64,000 nt of DNA from Pelagihabitans sp947500445 (GTDB lineage: Bacteria; Bacteroidota; Bacteroidia; Flavobacteriales; Flavobacteriaceae): the NCBI RefSeq assembly GCF_050589625.1, contig NZ_JBNGOP010000006.1, positions 124,001 to 188,000 on the forward strand. The letters are read 5' to 3'. Positions 28,479-37,786 of the stretch are shown here, piece after piece. The translations under genes and the position numbers were made by a program. Position 1 is the first letter of the stretch, and the number at the start of each line of letters is the position of its first letter. The notes beneath the pieces were generated by a model. That model had not been told where the DNA came from, ran no database searches, and saw only the letters and a list, made by a program, of their open reading frames with translations.

Positions 28479-28961
28479 TTATTTGACGTTGTTGAAAGCA
28501 TCGCCATCATAGGTCGTATAATTGACCTTTAGGGCATTTACTTTTCGCAACTCTTGTTTGATATCACTCACCAATCCCATGTTCGCGTTTTTATCCACCT
28601 TTAAACTAGTGGTCAAAACGTTTTGAAGTTCCTGTGGCTTTTTTGCCCGTTCCATCAAAATGTAATCGCCAACCTCTGTTGGTCCTGCGAACTTGTCGTT
28701 CAGCTGTATTTTAGATTCCGTACCGAACAACTTTTGATATTCCTGGGTCGGTGGCCCAACATAAATGGTGATGACCCTATCCTTCTTTTCAAGCTTTTTA
28801 ATTTCGCTTGCGTTCGGAAGCACGTTCTCGACCTTTAGGCTATTGTCCTTCATTACCGTTACGGTCATGAAAAAGAACAGTAGCATGAAAACGATATCCG
28901 GAAGGGAAGCAGTAGATACCGCAGGTAAATCACCACTTTTTTTCTTTGCAAATTTAGACAT
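28479..28961 (-). CDS. exbD: ExbD/TolR-family protein, operon copy 2
   Basis: 160 residues, single TM with the proton-path Asp (STASLPDIVFMLLFFFMT). Last gene of the exbB operon, 26 nt after the first ExbD gene. A closely related paralogue is at 26146-26625. Within such pairs in Bacteroidota the two ExbDs probably assemble together on the ExbB pentamer. Confidence 0.95.
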   Translation of the reverse strand: MSKFAKKKSGDLPAVSTASLPDIVFMLLFFFMTVTVMKDNSLKVENVLPNASEIKKLEKKDRVITIYVGPPTQEYQKLFGTESKIQLNDKFAGPTEVGDYILMERAKKPQELQNVLTTSLKVDKNANMGLVSDIKQELRKVNALKVNYTTYDGDAFNNVK

Positions 28962-28987
28962 AATACGAATTAAAAATTTGTGTTCTT

Positions 28988-29602
28988 TTAGCTACCCGAC
29001 GTAGAGGTCTCCGCTTCGGAAAGTTTCTGTGGAAACATTTCCTGGATTGCGGTAATCTTCTCTTTCAACTCCTCCTTAACACTTGCAGGGGTCTCTTGTT
29101 TGATATATTCCGCTTCCATTTCGGTAAACGCTCTTTTATAGAGTCGTTTTGCCTCACGGTTTCGCAAATCGTTATAAGCTCCTACCAATTCGTTCTGAAC
29201 CGTGATATAGGTTCCGTATTTGGTTTCCCTATCGTTTTTCAAGGAAATAATGGCCTTGGTAGGATTATCCGAAGAGCTCGCATCTTTTTTGCCACCACTA
29301 CAGTAGTTACAAGATCCGTCTCCGTTATTTTCCAAAAAGCCCATTGCCTTCGCCCTGAGGTCCGTCAAATTGATCAACTCCCCATCGGCCAACAACTGTC
29401 CGTTTTTGTTGATATTGACCTGAAAGATGTTTTTCTGTTTGATCACAACATCCGTTTCCGGTGGTTCGATCGGTGGCAACATACGATCCAGTCCCGCATC
29501 TGTTTCAATGGTAGTAGTTACCAAGAAAAAGATAAGCAGTAGGAAGGCGATGTCGGCCATGGAACCTGCGTTCACTTCTGGTGCTCCTGCTCTTCTAGCC
29601 AT
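28988..29602 (-). CDS. exbD: ExbD/TolR-family protein, operon copy 1
   Basis: 204 residues with the Asp in GSMADIAFLLLIFFLV and a CNYCSGG motif in the periplasmic domain. It starts 10 nt after the four-helix protein gene. The paralogue at 26639-27247 shares the same layout, including the Cys pair. Confidence 0.95.
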   Translation of the reverse strand: MARRAGAPEVNAGSMADIAFLLLIFFLVTTTIETDAGLDRMLPPIEPPETDVVIKQKNIFQVNINKNGQLLADGELINLTDLRAKAMGFLENNGDGSCNYCSGGKKDASSSDNPTKAIISLKNDRETKYGTYITVQNELVGAYNDLRNREAKRLYKRAFTEMEAEYIKQETPASVKEELKEKITAIQEMFPQKLSEAETSTSGS

Positions 29603-29612
29603 AATTTATTTT

Positions 29613-30053
29613 TTATTTACCAACTAGTTTTTTAACGGAAGGCACTATCATCAAAATGACAGCTACCGCAGCGAGAATAAAAAACACGTTCAAGCCCATT
29701 CCAATTTTTTTGACAGTGGCCTCGTCCGACATCTCCATATATTGCGGCCCTACATCGGTACCACTTGAAATCACATAAGAGATTATCGCTATCAAGGCGA
29801 AACCGCCTACGGCAAACAAGGTTTTCTTCAACCCCTGAGGATTGGAAAACATATTCTTGAGTGCAAATCCCAGACTAAAGATGATGGCGACCGCCAATAA
29901 CAAATACGTTATCATGAACATTGCGGCCATTGCCCCGTTTTGCGCAGCCCCTGCAGGATCAGCTTCGGACTCCGCCCTTGAGGGCAGCATGAACCATAAT
30001 ATGGCACCGATCAACCCTATCGCTATCAAAGCTATTTTTACAATTTTATTCAT
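29613..30053 (-). CDS. Small membrane protein between exbB and exbD
   Basis: 146 residues: one N-terminal TM (IALIAIGLIGAILWFML), a short Ala/Glu-rich loop, then three more TM helices, ending in VKKLVGK. It is conserved in flavobacterial exbB-exbD operons in my recollection and has no known function. It is likely part of, or a regulator of, the ExbB/ExbD motor because of its fixed place between them. Confidence 0.75.
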   Translation of the reverse strand: MNKIVKIALIAIGLIGAILWFMLPSRAESEADPAGAAQNGAMAAMFMITYLLLAVAIIFSLGFALKNMFSNPQGLKKTLFAVGGFALIAIISYVISSGTDVGPQYMEMSDEATVKKIGMGLNVFFILAAVAVILMIVPSVKKLVGK

Positions 30054-30077
30054 TGCTATATGTTTAGGGTGTACGAT

Positions 30078-30824
30078 TTATTTTTTGTGGTCTACCAACA
30101 TATCGATCAAGGAGATGGAAGAATCTTCCATGTCGTTTACGATACCATCAATTTTAGCAATGATATAGTTGTAGAAAATCTGGAGGATAATTGCCGTAAT
30201 CAGACCGAATACCGTGGTCAATAACGCCACCTGGATATCTCCTGCGATCAACGAGGCACTCAAGTTACCTACCGCAGCAATTTTCTGGAAGGCCTGGATC
30301 ATACCGATTACCGTTCCCATAAATCCTAGCATGGGTGCAATAGCGATAAATAAGGACAACCAAGAAACGTTTTTCTCCAACTGTCCCATTTGTACACCAC
30401 CATAGGAAACGACCGCTTTTTCTGCCGATTCGATGCTCTCACCAGCTCTGTCCAATCCCTGATAGTATATAGAGGCAACAGGGCCTTTTGTATTTCTGCA
30501 CACTTCCTTGGCCGCTTCTACACCACCGGAAGCCAATGCATCCTCTACTTGTTGTTTCAATTTGGAAGTATTGGTACTGGCCATATTTAAGTATATGATC
30601 CTTTCGATGGCAACCGCAAGGCCCAAGATCAAACAAAGCAAAACGATACCCATAAAACCGGCACCACCCTGAATAAATTGCTCTTTTAAAACTTGAGTAA
30701 ATCCTGCTGAAGCTTCTTCCGTTCCTTCCTGAAACATTGCTGCTGTCGTTGTCATGGCACTCATCGTATTCGTTCCCATGATAAACAAGCCGCTAACGGC
30801 CAGAGTAGAGAATAATTTTTTCAT
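30078..30824 (-). CDS. exbB: ExbB/TolQ/MotA-family proton channel
   Basis: 248 residues. N-terminal signal-like segment, first TM at ~50-75 (AGFMGIVLLCLILGLAVAIERI), then the conserved helix pair with LSLFIAIAPMLGFMGTVIGMIQAF and the last TM around VALLTTVFGLITAIILQIFYNYI. Together with ExbD it forms the inner-membrane motor that energises TonB-dependent receptors, such as the three in this window. First gene of a four-gene operon ending at the 28427-28458 terminator. Confidence 0.95.
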   Translation of the reverse strand: MKKLFSTLAVSGLFIMGTNTMSAMTTTAAMFQEGTEEASAGFTQVLKEQFIQGGAGFMGIVLLCLILGLAVAIERIIYLNMASTNTSKLKQQVEDALASGGVEAAKEVCRNTKGPVASIYYQGLDRAGESIESAEKAVVSYGGVQMGQLEKNVSWLSLFIAIAPMLGFMGTVIGMIQAFQKIAAVGNLSASLIAGDIQVALLTTVFGLITAIILQIFYNYIIAKIDGIVNDMEDSSISLIDMLVDHKK

Positions 30825-30899
30825 TTTTTCAAACTTAAATTAGTTAGTTAATAATGCTAAAGATAAAAAAATTTCGCAATAATAAAAGCAAAACCTTTG

Positions 30900-30987
30900 C
30901 AGAGAGGAAGGGATTCGAACCCTCGATACACTTTTGGTGTATACACACTTTCCAGGCGTGCGCCTTCGACCACTCGGCCACCTCTCT
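30900..30987 (-). tRNA. tRNA-Ser (anticodon GGA)
   Basis: On the minus strand the sequence AGAGAGGTGGCCGAGTGG opens the gene and CCTCTCTG ends it, with a 7-bp acceptor stem. The anticodon loop reads CTGGAAA (GGA), there is a long class II variable arm (GTGTATACACCAAAAGTGTA region) and a T-arm GGTTCGAATCC. The discriminator base is G, as serine tRNAs need. The CCA end is not encoded. 88 nt. Confidence 0.96.
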
Positions 30988-31056
30988 AGTCTATAATTTT
31001 AAAGGTTGGCCAAATAACGAAAAAAATATTAGTTGAGGAAATTAAACAGGTAAATT

Positions 31057-32082
31057 TTATGACATCTCTCCCCTTAGGGAGGTTTCGAACACGCTTTTGA
31101 ACGTTTTATCCGACGTTCCCACCCCTAGGAGGTACATGAGTTTGGTTATAGCGGCCTCGGTAGTGATGTCGCCCCCATTGATGATCTTCATTTTTTTAAG
31201 GTGGACACTGGTTTCATATTGCCCTGGAATTACCCCTCCACCGGCGCATTGCGTCACGTTTACGATCTTCAGCCCGCTGGCCGTCGCCTTTTTCAACATT
31301 TCGGTCCACCAGGTTTCCGTAGGCGCATTTCCCGATCCGTAGGTTTCCAGCACCAAGCCCTTGAGTCCGGGTGTACTTAAGATGCTTTGCAACAGGTTTT
31401 GACCGAGTCCCGGGAACAATTTTAAAATCCCCACGTTGGAATCCAAGCTTTTATGGACCTTTAGTTTCTTTTGTCTTTTTCGGGGCAATAATGCCTCCTT
31501 GTGCACTTTTAAATGCACCCCGGACGACACCAGAGGCGTGTAGTTCATGGACTGAAAGGCCTCGAAATGCTCGGCATTGATCTTTGTGGTGCGATTGGCA
31601 CGAAGCAACTTATACTCAAAATACAAACCTACCTCCTGCACTACCGCCTTGCCTTTTTCCGTTAATGCCGCGATCTGGACACTGGTTATCAAGTTTTCCT
31701 TCGCATCGGTCCGCAAATCGCCGATCGGCAACTGGCTCCCGGTAAAAATGACCGGCTTGGAAAGGTTTTCCAACATAAAACTAAGGGCCGAAGCGGTGTA
31801 GCTCATGGTATCGCTACCATGCAATACCACGAAGCCGTCATAACGGTCATAATTTTCCGCTATGATTTCGGCGATCTGCACCCAATGGACCGTATTCATA
31901 TTGGAGGAGTCGATAGGCTCCTTAAAAGAAACGGAATCGATAGCACAATCCAACTGGTTCAGCTCGGGAATGCGTTGAAGCAACTTTTTAAAATTAAACG
32001 CTTTTAGGGAATCCGACGCATAATCTTTTACCATACCAATGGTACCGCCGGTATATATAAGTAGAATATTGCTTTTGGCCAT
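31057..32082 (-). CDS. ansA: Type I (cytosolic) L-asparaginase
   Basis: Hydrolyses L-asparagine to aspartate and ammonia. 341 residues, no signal peptide. The two active-site threonines lie in YTGGTIGMVKD and VLHGSDTMSYTA, the classical asparaginase signatures. Co-transcribed behind tatD (25-nt gap). The absence of a signal peptide supports the cytosolic, low-affinity type. Confidence 0.93.
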   Translation of the reverse strand: MAKSNILLIYTGGTIGMVKDYASDSLKAFNFKKLLQRIPELNQLDCAIDSVSFKEPIDSSNMNTVHWVQIAEIIAENYDRYDGFVVLHGSDTMSYTASALSFMLENLSKPVIFTGSQLPIGDLRTDAKENLITSVQIAALTEKGKAVVQEVGLYFEYKLLRANRTTKINAEHFEAFQSMNYTPLVSSGVHLKVHKEALLPRKRQKKLKVHKSLDSNVGILKLFPGLGQNLLQSILSTPGLKGLVLETYGSGNAPTETWWTEMLKKATASGLKIVNVTQCAGGGVIPGQYETSVHLKKMKIINGGDITTEAAITKLMYLLGVGTSDKTFKSVFETSLRGEMS

Positions 32083-32107
32083 ATGTGCTTTTCCTTTTTA
32101 TCGGTTT

Positions 32108-32875
32108 TTATATCCCAAATACCTGTTTTGAATTTGCGGTGGTCACCGCCGCGATTTCGGAGATGTCCTTCCCATATATGGTAGCGACTTTCTCGGCGAC
32201 CTGGAGCAAATAGGAGCTTTCGTTCCGTTTTCCACGATAAGGCACCGGGGCCAGGTAAGGGGCGTCGGTTTCCAATACTATATGCCGGAGGTCGATGGTA
32301 TCCAAAAAAGTATCGATCTTGCCGTTCTTAAATGTCGCTACGCCACCGATACCCAGTTTCAGTCCAAGGGATATGGCCTGTTCTGCCTGCTCCAAGGTCC
32401 CCGTAAAGCAATGGAATATCCCAAAAAGGGCGTCGTCGTTCTTCTCTTCCAGAATGGCGAATACCTCATCAAAAGCATCGCGACAATGGATGACTATGGG
32501 CAAGCCATACGCTTTTGCCCAGTCGATCTGTGTTCGAAAGGCCTCTTGCTGTTGCAGCAGTGTCGTTTTGTCCCAATACAGGTCGATTCCGATTTCCCCA
32601 ACGGCATAAAACTTTCGTTCGGCCAACATATCCTGCACATGCCGTAATTCGGCCTTATAACCTTCCTTTACATGTGTAGGATGCAAACCCATCATTAGGA
32701 ACATATGCGCTGGATAGGCCTTTTCCAGTGCCAACATGGCTTCGGTGTACGTAGCGTCTATGGCGGGTATAAAAAAACGGGACACCCCGCATTTGAGGGC
32801 TCTTTCCACTACTTCATGGCGGTCTTCGTCGAAGGCTTCGCCGTATAAATGGGTATGGGTATCGGTCAATATCAT
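32108..32875 (-). CDS. TatD-family DNase/metallohydrolase
   Basis: 255 residues, the usual TatD length. Metal-binding motifs are visible in order: TDTHTHLYG at the N-terminus, AVGEIGIDLYWDKT, PIVIHCRDAFDE, and LETDAPYLAPVPYRGKRNES. Family members are two-metal exonucleases or D-aminoacyl-tRNA-related hydrolases. First gene of a tatD-ansA pair, divergent from the protease gene. Confidence 0.93.
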   Translation of the reverse strand: MILTDTHTHLYGEAFDEDRHEVVERALKCGVSRFFIPAIDATYTEAMLALEKAYPAHMFLMMGLHPTHVKEGYKAELRHVQDMLAERKFYAVGEIGIDLYWDKTTLLQQQEAFRTQIDWAKAYGLPIVIHCRDAFDEVFAILEEKNDDALFGIFHCFTGTLEQAEQAISLGLKLGIGGVATFKNGKIDTFLDTIDLRHIVLETDAPYLAPVPYRGKRNESSYLLQVAEKVATIYGKDISEIAAVTTANSKQVFGI

Positions 32876-32891
32876 GACGCAAAAATAGAGT

Positions 32892-32899
32892 TATCTTTG
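32892..32899 (+). promoter_or_regulatory. -7 element of the retropepsin-like gene
   Basis: TATCTTTG, a match to TAnnTTTG, 31 nt upstream of the ATG. The -33 region is not recognisable. Confidence 0.45.
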
Positions 32900-32930
32900 C
32901 GATAACAAAACTGTTCGGAGAAATGGTATT

Positions 32931-33398
32931 ATGACAAAATTGAAACGTTTTTTAAGGAAAAAGAACTACGTAAAAATTCCGTTGAAATTGACCGCCACCA
33001 ACCATTTTGAAGTGGTTGCGAGCATCAATGGAATTCGCGGACGGTTTATTTTGGACACCGGAGCATCCAACACCTGTGTCGGTTTTGATAAGATGGATTT
33101 TTTTCAACTCAGCTCCCAAGCTTCCGAAATAAAGGCGGCGGGTGCCGGTGCTACGGATATGGAAACCCTGATTTCCAAAAAAAACAAGATAGCAGTGGGC
33201 GATTGGCGTCAAAAGAAACTTAAAATCGTGCTATTCGATCTCGTTCACGTCAACGAGGCCCTAACCGCCCACAACGCCATGCCCGTTGACGGAATTATAG
33301 GCGCCGATCTTCTAAAAAAAGGAAAGGCGGTCATCGATTATGATACCAAAGACGTTTACTTAAAATTAAAAAAGAAAAAGCGCGACCTTAAACGTTGA
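32931..33398 (+). CDS. Retropepsin-like aspartyl protease
   Basis: 155 residues with a single catalytic D-T-G motif in GRFILDTGASNTCVGF and a following hydrophobic segment PVDGIIGADLLKKGKAVIDY, the classic clan AA layout. One DTG per chain means it must dimerise, as retroviral proteases do. No signal peptide, so likely cytosolic. The substrate is unknown. The C-terminus is highly basic (LKKKKRDLKR). Confidence 0.82.
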   Translation: MTKLKRFLRKKNYVKIPLKLTATNHFEVVASINGIRGRFILDTGASNTCVGFDKMDFFQLSSQASEIKAAGAGATDMETLISKKNKIAVGDWRQKKLKIVLFDLVHVNEALTAHNAMPVDGIIGADLLKKGKAVIDYDTKDVYLKLKKKKRDLKR

Positions 33399-33466
33399 CC
33401 TATTTGGTTCAAGACGTAAAAAAGTTCGGTCTCCACCTAAAACTATCGCGGCATCGATCGGCCAAA

Positions 33467-33507
33467 CAAAAAAATCCCAACAATCAAAGCGTGTCGGGAT
33501 TTTTTTG
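33467..33507. terminator. Bidirectional terminator between protease and odhB
   Basis: CAAAAAAATCCC (33467-33478) pairs with GGGATTTTTTTG (33496-33507): 12 bp, loop 17 nt, T-runs on both strands. It can end both the rightward protease gene and the leftward odhB gene. Confidence 0.85.
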
Positions 33508-33530
33508 AATTTATTTTTGTAAGGACACTG

Positions 33531-34808
33531 CTACATTTCCAATGCCTTTTTAACATCGTTATCCATAAGCAGCTCCTCCGGATTTTCCAGCGCTTCCTTG
33601 ACCGCGACCAAAAAGCCAACGGATTCCTTGCCATCAATGATACGATGATCGTAGGACAGGGCCACGTACATGATCGGGGCAATGGCGATGGCACCATCCC
33701 TGGCAATCGGACGCTCCACAATATTATGCATTCCTAAGATCGCGCTCTGCGGAGGATTAATGATCGGCGTACTCAGCATGGAACCGAAAACGCCGCCATT
33801 GGTAATCGTAAAGGTACCTCCGGTCATTTCATCAACGGTAATCTCCCCTTCCCTGGCCCGAATCGCCAAACGCTTCACCTCGGACTCCACGCCCCTAAAG
33901 GTCAAGTTTTCCGCATTTCGGATGACGGGAACCATAAGCCCTTTCGGACCCGATACGGCAATACTGATGTCGCAAAAGTCATAGCTGATCATTTCCTTTC
34001 CATCGATCATGGCGTTCACGGAAGGATACATCTGAAGTGCCCGGACCACCGCTTTTGTAAAAAAGCTCATAAACCCTAGGCCCACTCCGTGTTTTGCCTT
34101 GAACGCTTCCTTATATTGTTTTCGCAATTCAAAAATTGGCGACATATCCACCTCGTTAAAGGTCGTCAGCATGGCCGTTTCATTTTTAACGGATACCAGG
34201 CGTTCGGCCACTTTCCTACGCAACATGGACAGCTTCGAACGGGACTCGCCTCGAGAACCTCCACTTGGGGTGCCCATGGAAGGTACCGCTTTTACGGCAT
34301 CGTCCTTGGTGATGCGGCCATCACGACCGGAACCTTTTACGGCACTGGCGGAAATCCCTTTTTCGTCCAATATCTTTTTGGCCGCCGGGGAAGCCGTCCC
34401 AGAGGCATAGGTGTCTTTTGCCTGTGCGGGTTGCGGTGCCTTTTCGCTATCTGCCTTGGTTTTGGTATCATCTTTCTGCTGTTGCAGATCCTTCTCGGCA
34501 TTACTGCCGGAACCTTCATCGCCACCGCCCATGGTACTGGACGCCCCGGCACTCGCACCCCCGGGCTTTTCGGCACTGGTATCGATCAAACAGACAATCG
34601 CACCCACTTCCACGGCATCGCCCACCTCGGCCTTAAGGGTAATGGTACCGCTAGCTTCCGCAGGCAGCTCCAAGGTCGCCTTATCGGAATCTACTTCGGC
34701 TATGGCCTGATCTTTTTCTACGTAGTCACCATCTTCTACCAACCATTCCGCAATTTCTACCTCGGTAATCGATTCACCCGGTGAAGGGACTTTCATTTCT
34801 AAAATCAT
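33531..34808 (-). CDS. sucB: 2-oxoglutarate dehydrogenase E2 (dihydrolipoyl succinyltransferase)
   Basis: 425 residues. The lipoyl domain has the lipoylated lysine at residue 43 in EVDSDKATLELP; an Ala/Lys/Gln-rich linker follows. The E3/E1-binding peripheral domain (~150-185) reads ASPAAKKILDEKGISASAV. The catalytic domain ends with SYDHRIIDGKESVGFL, which holds the HRxxDG active site. It transfers the succinyl group to CoA in the TCA cycle. The gene overlaps sucA by four bases (ATGA), so the two are translationally coupled. Confidence 0.96.
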   Translation of the reverse strand: MILEMKVPSPGESITEVEIAEWLVEDGDYVEKDQAIAEVDSDKATLELPAEASGTITLKAEVGDAVEVGAIVCLIDTSAEKPGGASAGASSTMGGGDEGSGSNAEKDLQQQKDDTKTKADSEKAPQPAQAKDTYASGTASPAAKKILDEKGISASAVKGSGRDGRITKDDAVKAVPSMGTPSGGSRGESRSKLSMLRRKVAERLVSVKNETAMLTTFNEVDMSPIFELRKQYKEAFKAKHGVGLGFMSFFTKAVVRALQMYPSVNAMIDGKEMISYDFCDISIAVSGPKGLMVPVIRNAENLTFRGVESEVKRLAIRAREGEITVDEMTGGTFTITNGGVFGSMLSTPIINPPQSAILGMHNIVERPIARDGAIAIAPIMYVALSYDHRIIDGKESVGFLVAVKEALENPEELLMDNDVKKALEM

Positions 34809-37621
34809 TCTTGTACTGTTTGCTTTGTTATTTTTCTATTTGAATTGTCTTTTTCGGCATCAAAAACGTATTCGATCACCTGTTGGTGCCTGTTTTTAGA
34901 TCGCACCGCACTTCCCGCCGCCGGAGAGGCATAAAAGCGTCTTGAAGCCACCCTAAACCGATGTGCGCCCTCAAAATGCATCATCATATGGCTCCAGGCT
35001 CCCATATTACGGGGTTCCTCCTGCGCCCAGACCAGGTCCTTTGCATTTTTATATTTGGAAATCAATGCGTTCATTTGCTCGGATGGCAATGGAAACAATT
35101 GCTCTACGCGTACCAGTGCCACGTCCTTTCGATCATTGGCCTCTTTCGCAGCCAACAGATCATAGTAAAACTTTCCTGTACAAAAGACCAAACTTTTGAC
35201 CTCTTTTACCGTAGCCGCATCATCGTCGATCACTTCCTTAAATGCCCCGTTGGCCAAATCGTCCGAAGAGGAAACGGCCCTTGGGTGCCGCAATAGGCTC
35301 TTTGGAGTAAAGATAATCAAAGGTTTTCTGAAACCGGCCTTCATTTGCCTGCGCAAAATATGGAACATTTGTGCCGGGGTGGTAACGTCGGCAATGTACA
35401 TATTGTCCCGCGCGCAAAGTTGTAGGTAGCGCTCCATGCGGGCCGAGGAATGTTCGGCACCCTGGCCTTCGTAACCGTGGGGCAACAACATTACGAGTCC
35501 GTTCTGAAGCTTCCATTTGTCCTCGGCGGCAGAAATATACTGATCGATCATGATCTGGGCACCGTTACTAAAGTCACCGAACTGCGCCTCCCAAATGGTC
35601 AGGGTATTCGGACTCGCCATGGCATAGCCATAATCGAAGCCGACCACACCATACTCGGAGAGCAGGGAATTGTATATCTGAAAATCGCCCTGTTTTCCCG
35701 AGACATGGTTCAGCAGCAGCACCTCTTCCTCACTTTCCTCTACCTTCATGACTGCATGCCGATGTGAAAAGGTACCCCGCTCTACATCTTGCCCAGACAT
35801 GCGTACTCCGAAACCTTCTTCCAAAAGAGACCCATAGGCGAGCAGTTCGCCCATGGCCCAATCAAGCTTGTCCGTTTCAAAAAACATCTTTTTACGATCG
35901 CGCACCAGTTTTTCTACCTTTCTTAAAAACTTTTTGTTTTCGGGAAGTTCCGTCAATACCTTGGCCACTTGGGTCAACTTCTTTTTGGGGTACTTGGTGT
36001 TCACACCTTCCATCATTTCCCATTCCCTTACGTTCTGAAAACCTTTCCATTCATCGGCCATGAACGGGGTAATTACGGTTTTGTCCTCTTTTCGGGAATC
36101 TTCCAGTTCTTCTTCCAAGGAGGCCTTATACTCCGCCTCCAATTTTTTCACATGTCCTTCATCGATAATGCCTTGGGAAAGCAACTTCTCGGCATAAATA
36201 TCGCGCGGATTCTTATGTTTGGCAATGGCCTTGTAGAGTTTTGGCTGGGTGAACCGGGGTTCGTCCCCTTCATTATGCCCATATTTCCGATATCCCAACA
36301 AATCGATAAAAACATCCCTTTTGAAACGCATGCGATATTCCAAAGCAAACAGTGCCGCATGTACCACGGCCTCGGGATCGTCGGCATTGACATGCAATAC
36401 GGGACTTAGGGTAACCTTACCGACATCGGTACAATAGGTAGACGAACGGGCATCTAAATAATTGGTGGTAAAACCGATCTGATTATTGACCACGATATGA
36501 ATGGTACCCCCGGTCTTGTATCCGTCCAAATTTGCCATTTGCACCACCTCGTACACCAATCCCTGTCCGGCAATGGCGGCATCGCCATGTACTACGATCG
36601 GGAGCACTTTTGAAAAATCGTCCGAAAAGTGGGCATCTTGTTTTGCCCTCGTGATCCCCTCTACTACGGCACCGACCGTTTCAAGGTGGGACGGGTTGGG
36701 GGCGATATTCATTTTTATCTTATTGCCGTTGTCCGACATGCGATCGCTGGTCCACCCGAGGTGATACTTTACATCGCCATCGAATATTTCCTGCTCATAA
36801 TCCTTGCCATCGAACTCACTAAAAATATCTTTTGCCGCTTTGCCAAAAATATTGGTGAGCACGTTCAAGCGCCCCCGGTGGGCCATGCCCATTACAAATT
36901 GCTTCACGCCCATTTCCGCGGCCTGTTCCACTATGGCGTCCAATGCCGGGATCAACGATTCGTTCCCTTCCAAGGAGAACCGCTTTTGACCGACGTACTT
37001 GGTGTGTAAAAACGTTTCGAACGAAACGGCCTGGTTCAGTTTTTTTAGAATATGCTTTTTGCGGTCGTTGGAAAAGTCGGGGTGGTTGTCGTTTACGTTC
37101 AACCATTCCTGTATCCATTGTAAACGTTCTGGCTTACGGATGTACATATATTCCACACCAATGGAATCGCAATAGATCCGTTTTAAATGGCCAATGATAT
37201 TTCGGAGGCTGGACGTTCCGATACCGATGATCTCACCGGCACTGAAGGTACTATCCAAATCGGCCTCCGTAAGCCCAAAATTTTCGATATCCAAGGTGGG
37301 AACATACTTTCTACGCTCCCGAACGGGATTGGTTTCCGTGAAAAGGTGTCCCCTACTGCGATACCCATCGATCAGCCGTATGACCTGGAACTCCTTTTGT
37401 AACGATTGGGGCACCTCCGCTTTTTTTCCGTTCGCGGTGGTGACCGAGGCAACACCATCCACAAGATCCAAATCGTCCAGGGCACTTTCGGCTCCAAAGT
37501 CGAACCCCTGAAAAAAGGCCCGCCAACTGGGCTCTATGCTATCCGGATTGGCTAAATATTTGTCGTATGTTTCGGCAAAAAAAGAAGTGTGTGCTGCGTT
37601 TAAAAAGGAGTACTTATCCAT
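34805..37621 (-). CDS. sucA: 2-oxoglutarate dehydrogenase E1
   Basis: 938 residues, TPP-dependent decarboxylase of the TCA cycle. Family features: HGDAAIAGQGLVYEVVQM (near the TPP site), EGDEPRFTQPKLY and, near the C-terminus, VWAQEEPRNMGAWSHM. The start MDKYSFLNAAHTSFFAE is the normal N-terminus for Bacteroidota. It is coupled to sucB by an ATGA overlap, so E1 and E2 are made together; the E3 subunit gene is elsewhere. Confidence 0.97.
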   Translation of the reverse strand: MDKYSFLNAAHTSFFAETYDKYLANPDSIEPSWRAFFQGFDFGAESALDDLDLVDGVASVTTANGKKAEVPQSLQKEFQVIRLIDGYRSRGHLFTETNPVRERRKYVPTLDIENFGLTEADLDSTFSAGEIIGIGTSSLRNIIGHLKRIYCDSIGVEYMYIRKPERLQWIQEWLNVNDNHPDFSNDRKKHILKKLNQAVSFETFLHTKYVGQKRFSLEGNESLIPALDAIVEQAAEMGVKQFVMGMAHRGRLNVLTNIFGKAAKDIFSEFDGKDYEQEIFDGDVKYHLGWTSDRMSDNGNKIKMNIAPNPSHLETVGAVVEGITRAKQDAHFSDDFSKVLPIVVHGDAAIAGQGLVYEVVQMANLDGYKTGGTIHIVVNNQIGFTTNYLDARSSTYCTDVGKVTLSPVLHVNADDPEAVVHAALFALEYRMRFKRDVFIDLLGYRKYGHNEGDEPRFTQPKLYKAIAKHKNPRDIYAEKLLSQGIIDEGHVKKLEAEYKASLEEELEDSRKEDKTVITPFMADEWKGFQNVREWEMMEGVNTKYPKKKLTQVAKVLTELPENKKFLRKVEKLVRDRKKMFFETDKLDWAMGELLAYGSLLEEGFGVRMSGQDVERGTFSHRHAVMKVEESEEEVLLLNHVSGKQGDFQIYNSLLSEYGVVGFDYGYAMASPNTLTIWEAQFGDFSNGAQIMIDQYISAAEDKWKLQNGLVMLLPHGYEGQGAEHSSARMERYLQLCARDNMYIADVTTPAQMFHILRRQMKAGFRKPLIIFTPKSLLRHPRAVSSSDDLANGAFKEVIDDDAATVKEVKSLVFCTGKFYYDLLAAKEANDRKDVALVRVEQLFPLPSEQMNALISKYKNAKDLVWAQEEPRNMGAWSHMMMHFEGAHRFRVASRRFYASPAAGSAVRSKNRHQQVIEYVFDAEKDNSNRKITKQTVQE

Positions 37622-37786
37622 GCAAGGCTTGCTCTAGTTATTGATACCGTTGAAATGTTCATAAAGGTCATTTGACCTCTTTTTCCCGAACGGAACCTTC
37701 TCTATATTATTTTATCAAAAATACAATATTTCCCTTTTATCGGGGTATCTTAGGGGTATTAATGTAATGCAAAAGCTACCTGACCA

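Noticed and set aside
34805..34808. Four-base overlap of sucA and sucB as a possible frameshift
   Set aside because: It is an ATGA stop-start overlap with both proteins full length; a normal translational coupling.
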